32,605 bases of DNA from Dysgonamonadaceae bacterium. Lineage in GTDB: Bacteria; Bacteroidota; Bacteroidia; Bacteroidales; Azobacteroidaceae. The notes beneath the pieces were generated by a model. The model did not search any database, was not told the origin of the DNA, and worked only from the letters and a program-made list of their open reading frames with translations. The position numbers were made by a program, and so were the translations under genes. Each line of letters starts with the position of its first letter. Position 1 is the first letter of the stretch. The stretch covers positions 1 to 32,605 of the forward strand of contig JAISUN010000013.1 in assembly GCA_031272085.1 (NCBI GenBank), read 5' to 3'. Shown one piece after another: positions 16,052 through 22,706 of this stretch.

Positions 16052-16192
16052 ATGAAAACATATCTGAATAACAAGAGTCTATGCGGGGAGTATTATACTG
16101 CTCCCACTATTGAAATATTTGAGATTAAGTTGGAAAATGGGTTTCAAGGCGACATTCCAACCAATCCGGATCCAGAAAACGATGAGTGGTAG
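16052..16192 (+). CDS. 46-residue small protein, candidate peptide precursor
   Basis: ATG at 16052, stop TAG at 16190-16192, followed at once by TAG TAA in frame. The product starts MKTYLNNKSLCGEYYTAPTI, continues EIFEIKLENGFQGD and ends IPTNPDPENDEW. It has no signal peptide and no membrane segment. The YTAPTIEIFEI-x-x-ENG part recalls the many short Bacteroidota proteins with a Y-x-x-P-x-I/V-E core, which I know only as uncharacterised. The C-terminal third is rich in Pro, Asp, Glu and Asn. It lies 15 bp after the protease gene and 39 bp before the ATPase gene, inside the operon. Its position beside ATPase, peptidase, PqqD-like and nucleotidyltransferase genes suggests the substrate of a peptide-modification pathway. 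That is inference; coding itself is likely but unproven. Confidence 0.6.
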   Translation: MKTYLNNKSLCGEYYTAPTIEIFEIKLENGFQGDIPTNPDPENDEW

Positions 16193-16231
16193 TAGTAAAG
16201 GTTTATATCAAATAATATTGAAAAATTAAGT

Positions 16232-17101
16232 TTGGTAGCGGCTGAATATTACAAGATAGCAAACCATGTCCTCCGGATAGAGAAGAAAAGCCTGAAACGC
16301 GTTTTGGGCTTCTCTTCTTTTTTTGTTCCGGAAGCGGAAAATCAGAGTCAAAGTCCTATACTTGAAATAGTTACAGATGATTCGCTGCTCGACCGTATGG
16401 ACAAGCCGTTCAGGAGTTCCGCTTATATGGATACTCTTACAGAACTTGGCATAAAAGATGGAACCTATATTTACCGGTATTCGGAATCGGGCGTTACGCA
16501 GGTTTTGGCCGAAATCAGGCAGGAAAACGGCTTATTCCGCGCCGCGGTAAAAGGAATGGACACAGTACGTCCCTATAATTTCGGGCTTGCCCTGTGGATG
16601 ATTTTCGGAATAGCGGCAGTACATCACCGCACAGTTTCCGTCCATTCATCGACAATCGTTTACGAGGGCCGCGCGGTAATGTTTCTCGGCGAATCGGGAA
16701 CCGGCAAAAGCACTCAAACCCGCCTCTGGACGCAGAACGTCGCCGGCGCAGAAATCCTGAACGACGACAGCCCCTTCGTCAATACCGAGCGCGGAACGCT
16801 TGTCTATGGCTCGCCTTGGAGCGGGAAGGCCAATTATTACCGCAACGAGCATTATCCGATAGCGGCTATCGTGCGGCTTCGTCAGGCTCCGCGCAACGAA
16901 ATCCGCCGTTTGAGCCGCTTGGAGGCTATCGGGGCGCTCTTGCCGTCCTGCACGCCTGCCTTCGCTTACGACGGGCATTTGTCCTCGCTTGTTCACGGCA
17001 TCGTTTCGGACGTTCTATCCGAAACTCCTGTCTATATGCTCGACTGCTTGCCTGACGCCGCGGCGGTTCGCTTAACGTTTGATACGGTTTTTGGACGATG
17101 A
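16232..17101 (+). CDS. HPr-kinase-like ATPase of a peptide-maturation cassette
   Basis: 289 residues from a TTG start at 16232; no ATG lies nearby in frame, so the exact start is open. A Walker A loop GESGTGKS (153-160) follows the strand AVMFL, and NDDSPFV (177-183) supplies the acidic metal site. GSPWSGK (193-199) is a second phosphate-type loop. These features match the HPr kinase / PEP carboxykinase-like fold (HprK C-terminal domain). HprK-like kinases occur in lasso-peptide clusters such as paeninodin, where they phosphorylate the precursor. Here the likely substrate is the 46-residue peptide or an associated protein; this is inference. The stop overlaps the next start (ATGA), so translation is coupled. 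Confidence 0.82.
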   Translation: MVAAEYYKIANHVLRIEKKSLKRVLGFSSFFVPEAENQSQSPILEIVTDDSLLDRMDKPFRSSAYMDTLTELGIKDGTYIYRYSESGVTQVLAEIRQENGLFRAAVKGMDTVRPYNFGLALWMIFGIAAVHHRTVSVHSSTIVYEGRAVMFLGESGTGKSTQTRLWTQNVAGAEILNDDSPFVNTERGTLVYGSPWSGKANYYRNEHYPIAAIVRLRQAPRNEIRRLSRLEAIGALLPSCTPAFAYDGHLSSLVHGIVSDVLSETPVYMLDCLPDAAAVRLTFDTVFGR

Positions 17102-17532
17102 ATTTAGACTGGTTGCTGACAGAAACGAAAGATTATCTTCGCGATGGTCAAGATGTGATTTTGCGGGTTACGGGAAACAGTATGTTGCCGTATCTTCGCA
17201 GCGGGAAAGACCTTGTGGTGTTAAGCCCGATACAGCCTGCCGATTTGAAAGCCGGAAAGATAGTACTTTTCCAGCGCGAAGAAAAAATAGTGTGCCACAG
17301 GATTATCGGACGGCAGGGCGAACTGTTTGTCATTCAGGGCGATGGCGTGCTGCGGAACAAAGATTTTGTCCCGGAATCCGATATTTTTGCCGCAGTGCAT
17401 AAAATTGTCCGTCCGAATGGTAAGGAAGTATCGACCGATTCGATTCCGGCAAAATGCTACTGGTTCTTTTGGCGTGCAATTTCGCCTTTCCGCCGCGTTG
17501 TGCTTGGGGTTTTGAGATTAATTTTGAATTGA
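17098..17532 (+). CDS. S24/S26-family peptidase, signal-peptidase-like (Ser/His type)
   Basis: 144 residues. The box VTGNSMLPYLRSGK contains the nucleophile candidate Ser28, and IVCHRIIG gives His67 where bacterial signal peptidase I has Lys; a His here is typical of the SipW/Sec11 (S26B) group. A GDGVLRNKD segment (about 81-89) fits the last conserved box. There is no N-terminal membrane anchor; the end (about 118-144, YWFFWRAISPFRRVVLGVLR) is hydrophobic and basic and could touch the membrane. It may cleave the small peptide or another partner in the cassette; the family alone does not prove this. The ATG overlaps the upstream stop by 4 bp. Confidence 0.82.
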   Translation: MNLDWLLTETKDYLRDGQDVILRVTGNSMLPYLRSGKDLVVLSPIQPADLKAGKIVLFQREEKIVCHRIIGRQGELFVIQGDGVLRNKDFVPESDIFAAVHKIVRPNGKEVSTDSIPAKCYWFFWRAISPFRRVVLGVLRLILN

Positions 17533-17551
17533 GAATTATTTATTATTTTTG
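17523..17551 (+). promoter_or_regulatory. Possible internal promoter for the PqqD-like and nucleotidyltransferase genes
   Basis: TTTG (17523-17526), 17 bp, TATTTTTG (17544-17551), 20 bp before the start at 17571. The spacing is shorter than usual, so support is modest. Confidence 0.35.
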
Positions 17552-17570
17552 CAAAAAAAAATTAAAAATT

Positions 17571-17843
17571 ATGAAACTAAAAAAATCAGCCGTCTTGAAA
17601 GATATAGCGGGCGAAAAAGTGGTGATAATTCAGGGAAAAACAGGAGTGGATATGACAAAAATAATATCGTTCAACCCTGTTGCAGCGTGGCTTTGGAGCG
17701 AGTTTTTTGGCGATACGGACTTTTCGGAAGCCGATGTTGCGCAAAAAATTGTCCGGCAGTACGGCCTCGAACAAAGCCGCGCCGAAGAAGACGCCGCCAA
17801 ATGGCTTGCCCAACTGAAAGACGCTAAACTGATAGAAGAATGA
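17571..17843 (+). CDS. PqqD-like peptide-recognition protein
   Basis: 90 residues from the ATG at 17571; the frame is open further upstream, but that part overlaps the previous gene and gives no sensible protein. The layout is that of PqqD/RRE proteins: N-terminal strands (SAVLKDIAGEKVVIIQGK), the core FNPVAAWLWSEF matching the usual N-x-x-a-x-x-i/l-W pattern, then helices with ADVAQKIVRQYGLEQSRAEE and AKWLAQLKDAKLIEE at the end. PqqD-like domains bind leader peptides of ribosomally made, modified peptides and hand them to the enzymes. It overlaps the next start by 4 bp (ATGA). In this cassette it is the strongest hint that the pathway acts on a peptide. Confidence 0.85.
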   Translation: MKLKKSAVLKDIAGEKVVIIQGKTGVDMTKIISFNPVAAWLWSEFFGDTDFSEADVAQKIVRQYGLEQSRAEEDAAKWLAQLKDAKLIEE

Positions 17844-18850
17844 AAGACCCTGTCTTGAAACGCTTACTTGCTCTGCTTCAATATGTTGCATACGAGCGTC
17901 AGCCCGACGCCGCTCTGTTTGAAAATATGAGCGGAGCCGACTGGGAAGCGGTTTTCAAACGCGCTGTCCGCGAGCGGCTCACAGCCGTCGCTTTCGACGG
18001 ATTGTCAGGACTGCCTCAAAACCTGTTTCCGCAGCGTAATTTGCTGCTTCGCTGGGCTGCCGGCGCGGATGCTGTCGAGCAGAAAAGCCGCAAAATGTTG
18101 AAAGTTGAAGGCGAAGTGAAGAAAATCCTGTCCGAAAACTCGCTGCCGATGTTAGTTATCAAAGGCTCGACCATTGCGGCGTTTTACAAAAATCCCGAAC
18201 ATCGGGAATACAGCGATATCGACATATATACCGCCGACATTGAGCGCAGCACGCATTTGCTGACGGAAGCGGGCGCGAAGGAAGAATACAGGAGTTTCGT
18301 ACATTCGGCGATGTCGTTCAGAGGAGCAACGGTGGAAAATCATTCTCATTTTGTAAGCGCGTGGCTGACCGATGGCAGAGCCTTGATAGACAATCGTTTG
18401 CGTGAGATAGCCTTTGACGAAAACCGCCGCGCCGATTTTATTTTGCTGCATTATTTGGCTCACGCGATTGCTCATTTTGCGTCCGGCTGGCAGTTGCGGT
18501 TTTTCTACGACTGGGCTGTTTTGCTCCATTCCCTGCGCGGGCAGTGGAATAAGCAGGATTTTGAGGATATTATCGAGCGAGCGGATTTCAGAAAAATGGC
18601 CGACGTATTTAATTCAATATCAACTGATTATATGAAAATTCCCGCCGATGAAATTCCGGCTTTCGCGCGGGATGAAAAACTGATTGCATTTGCCCTTCGC
18701 GATATGGAAAAGCCCATTAATGTCGGACTGTCGCGGGCTTTCAACCGTTTTCAAAAGTTTTGGATGCAGGGGACTCCCGGCCTGTTTTGGAAAAAAGGCT
18801 GGCATTATTTCAAACATTCTGTTTTGAAAATCAAAATTTCTGACAATTAG
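17840..18850 (+). CDS. Nucleotidyltransferase-fold protein of the cassette
   Basis: 336 residues. The core VIKGSTIAAFY (about 106-116) and YSDIDIYTAD (124-133, Asp126 and Asp128 as metal ligands) match the uncharacterised nucleotidyltransferase family found near PqqD, kinase and Asn-synthetase genes (PF14907-type). After it come HFVSAW, a LLHYLAHAIAHFASGWQLRFFYDWAV stretch typical of this family, and a helical C-terminal part. Members occur in lasso-peptide clusters such as paeninodin, where kinase and nucleotidyltransferase tailor the peptide. Here it is the last gene of the operon. Its substrate, nucleotide and exact role are unknown. The gene ends 22 bp from the stop of a convergent pseudogene with no terminator seen. 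Confidence 0.85.
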   Translation: MKDPVLKRLLALLQYVAYERQPDAALFENMSGADWEAVFKRAVRERLTAVAFDGLSGLPQNLFPQRNLLLRWAAGADAVEQKSRKMLKVEGEVKKILSENSLPMLVIKGSTIAAFYKNPEHREYSDIDIYTADIERSTHLLTEAGAKEEYRSFVHSAMSFRGATVENHSHFVSAWLTDGRALIDNRLREIAFDENRRADFILLHYLAHAIAHFASGWQLRFFYDWAVLLHSLRGQWNKQDFEDIIERADFRKMADVFNSISTDYMKIPADEIPAFARDEKLIAFALRDMEKPINVGLSRAFNRFQKFWMQGTPGLFWKKGWHYFKHSVLKIKISDN

Positions 18851-18872
18851 CATTACATCTGCATTTTCTGTT

Positions 18873-19320
18873 TTATTCATAACACCTCAATTCGCCGCCA
18901 CCGAAAACCGCTTCCAAATCCATATAAACAGGTTTGGCATCGGGAGCTGGTTTTAAATTTTTCGGCCGGTTGTCGGTAAATCCTCCGAAAACGCCTGAAC
19001 GGTTGAGGATAATGTTCCAATTTTCAGGCACATACAGGATTACTCCTCCAAAGACGGCAGTTATCTCGATGCAAATTTTATCCGCTTCATCGGAAAAATT
19101 TATCTGCGTAAGGTCGAGTTCCGCCTACGGCGATGAGGATTACTCCGGCGTTTTTGTTGTGCCGGTTGCGGTCGAAAAGCAGCACCACGCCAATGGCTAT
19201 CAGCAGCGCCTGCCACGACATAATGCAGTGGTAAACGTCCCAGTCAATCATATTGAGATTGAAAAGCAGCATCAGGACGCCGACAAACATTACGATAATT
19301 CCAAATACGATTTTTTTCAT
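18873..19320 (-). pseudogene. LiaF-like membrane protein gene, frameshifted
   Basis: The minus strand from ATG 19318-19320 gives a two-helix start (MKKIVFGIIVMFVGVLMLLF, then SWQALLIAIGVVLLFDRNRH) and then NAGVILIAVGG, after which the frame runs to TRPYADKFFR and stops at 19087. The next frame, from about 19122 down, continues with ELDLTQINFSDEADKICIEI, TAVFGGVILYVPENWNIILN, GVFGGFTDNRP and LEAVFGGGEL, ending at 18873. These FGG repeats are the usual C-terminal part of LiaF-type proteins, which sense or respond to envelope stress. The break falls exactly at a GGCGGA sequence coding for Gly-Gly, and the usual membrane segment after this point is missing. A simple indel, an internal deletion or an assembly error could explain it. 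Confidence 0.6.
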
Positions 19321-19353
19321 TTTCTTGAAATTTTTAAGTTATTAATGTTGCTG

Positions 19354-19361
19354 CAAAAATA
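19354..19361 (-). promoter_or_regulatory. Candidate -7 box for the LiaF-like gene
   Basis: Minus strand reads TATTTTTG, 34 bp before the start at 19320. Confidence 0.4.
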
Positions 19362-19390
19362 AGCCGAAAAATGGCGAAAAAAATACGATG

Positions 19391-19410
19391 AAAAAGTCCG
19401 GTTTCGGGCT
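19391..19410 (-). terminator. Weak terminator overlapping the yebC stop codon
   Basis: 6-base arms (19395-19400 and 19405-19410, one mismatch) with a 4-base loop, followed on the minus strand by five T (complement of 19391-19395). It begins inside the yebC stop codon. Confidence 0.4.
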
Positions 19411-20125
19411 ATTTCATATTGTGGAAAACGTTCTGAACGTCTTCGTCTTCCTCAAATTTTTCGAGCAGTTTCTCTATCGAAGCCCGCTGTTCGTCGGTAA
19501 CTTCCTTGTAATCGTTAGGAATCCACTCAAATTCGGCGCTGTGAATTTCGTATCCGTTTTCTTCCAAATACTTCTGAATGGCCGAGTTAGACTGAAAATC
19601 GCCGTAGATGAACACTTCGTTTTCTTCTTCGTCGAAGACGATTTCTTCCACGCCGTAGTCAATCAGTTCCAATTCGAGTTCTTCGAGGTCGGCGCCTTCT
19701 TTTGGGCTGATTTTGAACACGCATTTGTGTTCAAACAGGAATTGCAGGCTTCCCGAAGTTCCGAGCGAGCCGCCGAATTTGTTGAAATAACTGCGGACAT
19801 TGGCCACAGTGCGCATATTGTTGTCGGTAGCCGTTTCCACGAGGATTGCGATTCCGAACGGGCCGTAGCCTTCGTAAATTATTTCCTTGTAGTCGGCGGC
19901 GTCCTTTTGAGTAGCGCGTTTAATCGCTCTTTCGACGTTGTCTTTCGGCATATTTTCCTTTTTCGCCTGCTGAAAGAGGACGCGCAGGCGCGGATTTGTA
20001 TCGGCGTCGCCTCCGCCTTCGCGGGCTGCAATGGTAATTTGCTTGCCCAATTTGGTAAACACGCGGGCCATATTGCCCCATCTCTTTAACTTGGTTGCTT
20101 TTCTATATTCAAATGCTCTTCCCAT
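19409..20125 (-). CDS. yebC: YebC/PmpR-family protein
   Basis: 238 residues, the usual length. The Bacteroidota-style N terminus MGRAFEYRKATKLKRWGNMA is followed by FTKLGKQITIAAREGGGDAD, NPRLRVLFQQAKKENMPKDN and ERAIKRATQKDAADYKEI with YEGYGPFGIAILVETATDNN, all family hallmarks. The acidic middle and C-terminal part (about 150-238) is complete. Family members have been described as transcription regulators (PmpR) and, more recently, as factors that help ribosomes over difficult peptide sequences. It acts in the cytoplasm. It starts 28 bp after pheT with no promoter seen, so the two are probably co-transcribed. Confidence 0.95.
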   Translation of the reverse strand: MGRAFEYRKATKLKRWGNMARVFTKLGKQITIAAREGGGDADTNPRLRVLFQQAKKENMPKDNVERAIKRATQKDAADYKEIIYEGYGPFGIAILVETATDNNMRTVANVRSYFNKFGGSLGTSGSLQFLFEHKCVFKISPKEGADLEELELELIDYGVEEIVFDEEENEVFIYGDFQSNSAIQKYLEENGYEIHSAEFEWIPNDYKEVTDEQRASIEKLLEKFEEDEDVQNVFHNMK

Positions 20126-20153
20126 ATTAATGTTTAATTTTATTTTTTTACTT

Positions 20154-22619
20154 TTATCTCAACGTCGCCCCCAGTTTGTCTTCCAAATTCTTTTGGATTC
20201 GGCTCATAACTGACTCTATTTGCTTGTCGTTCAGTGTTTTATCCTCGTCTTGAAGGATGAATGCCACAGCATAGGATTTTTTGCCTTCGGGCAAGTTTTT
20301 ACCTTCGTAAACGTCGAAAAGGCTGACTTCGCGAAGCAGTTTTTTGTCGGTTTGAAGCGCAATTTTTTCGATGTCTGCAAAGGCGGTTTTCTTGTCGATA
20401 AGCAGCGCCAAATCGCGGCGGACAGCGGGGAAACGCGCAATTTCCTGCTGTTTAACCGAGGCGTTGCGATGCTCTTTCATCAGGGCGTCCCAGCAGAGTT
20501 CGGCAAAATAGACTTCGGCTCCTATGTCGAAGCGTTTCAGCAGCGGTTTTTGCAGGGTTCCCATAACTCCGAGTTTGCGTCCCGAATGTGTTTCAATCGA
20601 CAGGGCGGCGGTAAATATCTCGTCGGAATATGTTTTATAAACGACTTTCTTTGATGCGATTCCAAGCCGGAGCAAAACGTTTTCGACTAATGCTTTCAAT
20701 TCAAAAACCGAAGTTTTTTCGGCCGGCCTCAACCAACTGTTTTCCGCATTACTGCCGGTGAGCCACAAGGCAAGATGAAATTCTTCGCGGATAGCGGCAA
20801 ACTGGTTGTCGTCCTGCGCTTTATCGGGCAGGAACGAATAGACGTTGCCAAACTCGTAAAGGTGCAAGTCGGGATTTTTGTGGTTGCGGTTGAACTGGAT
20901 GCTTTCAAGTCCGCCGAACAGCAGCGATTGCCGCATCACGTCGAGTTCTGCGCTCTGCGGATTTGCCAAGGCCACGCATTGCTGTTTCGGCCAGACGCTC
21001 AACGGCTCGTAATAAGCCGAAGCGGTCAGCGAATTGTTCAAAATCTCGTAAAACCCGTATCCGGTCAGTTGTTCCGAAATCAGGTTCTGCAATTTGTAGG
21101 CCAAATCGGTATCGGTTTGATACGAGAGGTTGGATTTCAGAGTTTCGCCTGTTTCCACGTTGTTGTAGCCGTAAATCCTTAATATATCCTCGATTACATC
21201 CACGTCGCGGGTAACGTCCACGCGGTAAGCCGGGATTTCCAGCGTCCAGCCCTGCTCGTTTTTATGTAAAATGTTTATTTCTAAACTTTTAAGTATATTT
21301 TCTATTGTTGCAACCGGAATATTTTTTCCAATCAGGCTCCAAACTTTGTGAATCGAAAGTTCCACTTTTGCGTTTTGAACCGGATTCGGATAAATGTCCT
21401 GAATGGGGCCTGTAATCTGCCCTCCGGCCAATTCTTTGACCAGCATTGCGGCACGTTTCAGGACGTAAACAGTGTTGTTGGGGTCCACTCCGCGCTCGAA
21501 ACGGAAGGATGCGTCGGTATTCAAACCGTGTCTGCGTGCGGTTTTTCGTATCCATGTGGGGTTGAAGCAGGCCGATTCGAGAAATACGTCGGTTGTACTG
21601 TCTTTCACACCCGACGCAAGGCCGCCAAATACGCCGCCGATGCACATTCCGCCTTCGCGGTTGCAAATCATCAGGTCGCGGTCAGACAGCGTGCGTTCGA
21701 CTTCGTCGAGAGTGGTAAATTTCGTACCTTCGGGTAATGGTTTTACAATCACCTGATTATCAATTATTTCCCGCAAATCGAAAGCGTGGAGTGGCTGGCC
21801 TGTTTCGTGCAAAATATAGTTTGTAATATCCACAATATTGTTGATGGAGCGCACTCCGATGGCTTCCAGTCGGCGGCGCAGCCATTCGGGACTTTCTTTT
21901 ACCTGAACATTTTTCACCGTAATGCCCGAATATCTGGGGCAAGCCTCTGTGTTTTCGACAGTTACGGTTACGGCAGGCGAGGGGTCGTCGATTTTGAAAT
22001 TATCGACGGAAGGTTTTTTTACCGCCCAAGTTTGCTGTTTTTGATTGGCCAAATATGCCGCAAGGTCGCGTGCAACGCCGAAATGCGAAGCGGCGTCGAT
22101 GCGGTTTGGGGTAATATCGACTTCTAAAACGTAATCGCTTTCGAGTTTGTAATATTCGCAGGCCGGAGTTCCGATTTTCGCGCTGTCGGGCAGCACGATA
22201 ATGCCGTCGTGGCTTGTGCCGACGCCGATTTCGTCTTCGGCGCAAATCATTCCGTTTGATTCCTGACCGCGGATTTTCGATTTTTTTATTGTAAATGTTT
22301 CGTCGCCGGAATAGAGTACCGTTCCGATGGTTGCAACTATAACTTTCTGATTTTCAGCCACATTAGGAGCGCCGCAAACGATTTGCTGCGGAACGCCGCC
22401 GCCGAGGTCAACCGTCGTTACGTGCAGATGGTCGGAATCGGGATGGGGGACGCAGGTCAAAACCTTGCCCACAACGAGCCCTTTCAGGCCGCCGCGAATT
22501 GATTCAACTTCTTCTATTCCACCGGTTTCCAGACCGATAGACGTAAGTGCGGCTGCCGTTTCTTCCGGAGTTAACGGGAGGTCGATATACTCTTTAAGCC
22601 AGTTATATGAAATGTTCAT
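20154..22619 (-). CDS. pheT: Phenylalanine-tRNA ligase beta subunit
   Basis: 821 residues, full length. Order of domains: N-terminal MNISYNWLKEYIDLPLTPEE; tRNA-binding OB domain (about 40-155) with HPDSDHLHVTTVDLG and IVCGAPNVAENQKVIVA; B3/B4 region with NIVDITNYILHETGQPLHAF; B5 region near residue 410-480; catalytic-like domain; and a C-terminal anticodon-binding (FDX-ACB) domain with FPAVRRDLALLIDKKTAFAD. With PheS it charges tRNA-Phe; pheS is not in the window, so the subunits are encoded apart. A candidate -7 box (minus TAATTTTG, complement of 22646-22653) lies 27 bp upstream. The call is certain. Confidence 0.97.
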   Translation of the reverse strand: MNISYNWLKEYIDLPLTPEETAAALTSIGLETGGIEEVESIRGGLKGLVVGKVLTCVPHPDSDHLHVTTVDLGGGVPQQIVCGAPNVAENQKVIVATIGTVLYSGDETFTIKKSKIRGQESNGMICAEDEIGVGTSHDGIIVLPDSAKIGTPACEYYKLESDYVLEVDITPNRIDAASHFGVARDLAAYLANQKQQTWAVKKPSVDNFKIDDPSPAVTVTVENTEACPRYSGITVKNVQVKESPEWLRRRLEAIGVRSINNIVDITNYILHETGQPLHAFDLREIIDNQVIVKPLPEGTKFTTLDEVERTLSDRDLMICNREGGMCIGGVFGGLASGVKDSTTDVFLESACFNPTWIRKTARRHGLNTDASFRFERGVDPNNTVYVLKRAAMLVKELAGGQITGPIQDIYPNPVQNAKVELSIHKVWSLIGKNIPVATIENILKSLEINILHKNEQGWTLEIPAYRVDVTRDVDVIEDILRIYGYNNVETGETLKSNLSYQTDTDLAYKLQNLISEQLTGYGFYEILNNSLTASAYYEPLSVWPKQQCVALANPQSAELDVMRQSLLFGGLESIQFNRNHKNPDLHLYEFGNVYSFLPDKAQDDNQFAAIREEFHLALWLTGSNAENSWLRPAEKTSVFELKALVENVLLRLGIASKKVVYKTYSDEIFTAALSIETHSGRKLGVMGTLQKPLLKRFDIGAEVYFAELCWDALMKEHRNASVKQQEIARFPAVRRDLALLIDKKTAFADIEKIALQTDKKLLREVSLFDVYEGKNLPEGKKSYAVAFILQDEDKTLNDKQIESVMSRIQKNLEDKLGATLR

Positions 22620-22645
22620 TTTTAATATTTTTTCAAAACAATCGG

Positions 22646-22653
22646 CAAAATTA
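22646..22653 (-). promoter_or_regulatory. Candidate -7 box for pheT-yebC
   Basis: Minus strand TAATTTTG fits TAnnTTTG and lies just before the pheT start at 22619. No clear -33 element. Confidence 0.4.
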
Positions 22654-22706
22654 ATAAAAATTGCGCAATCCGGAAAAAGATTTGCAGGAAAAATGCAAAA
22701 AGTATG

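Noticed and set aside
17454-17570. Upstream part of the frame containing the PqqD-like gene
   Set aside because: It overlaps the S26-like gene and crosses a promoter-like element; PqqD proteins begin close to the chosen ATG.
16052-18850. Calling the cassette a lasso-peptide cluster
   Set aside because: No Asn-synthetase-like cyclase or transglutaminase-like protease gene is present, and the small ORF lacks an obvious lasso core.
19388-20089. 233-codon plus-strand frame opposite yebC
   Set aside because: The minus strand carries a full-length YebC; the Phe/Val-rich plus-strand translation is a shadow.
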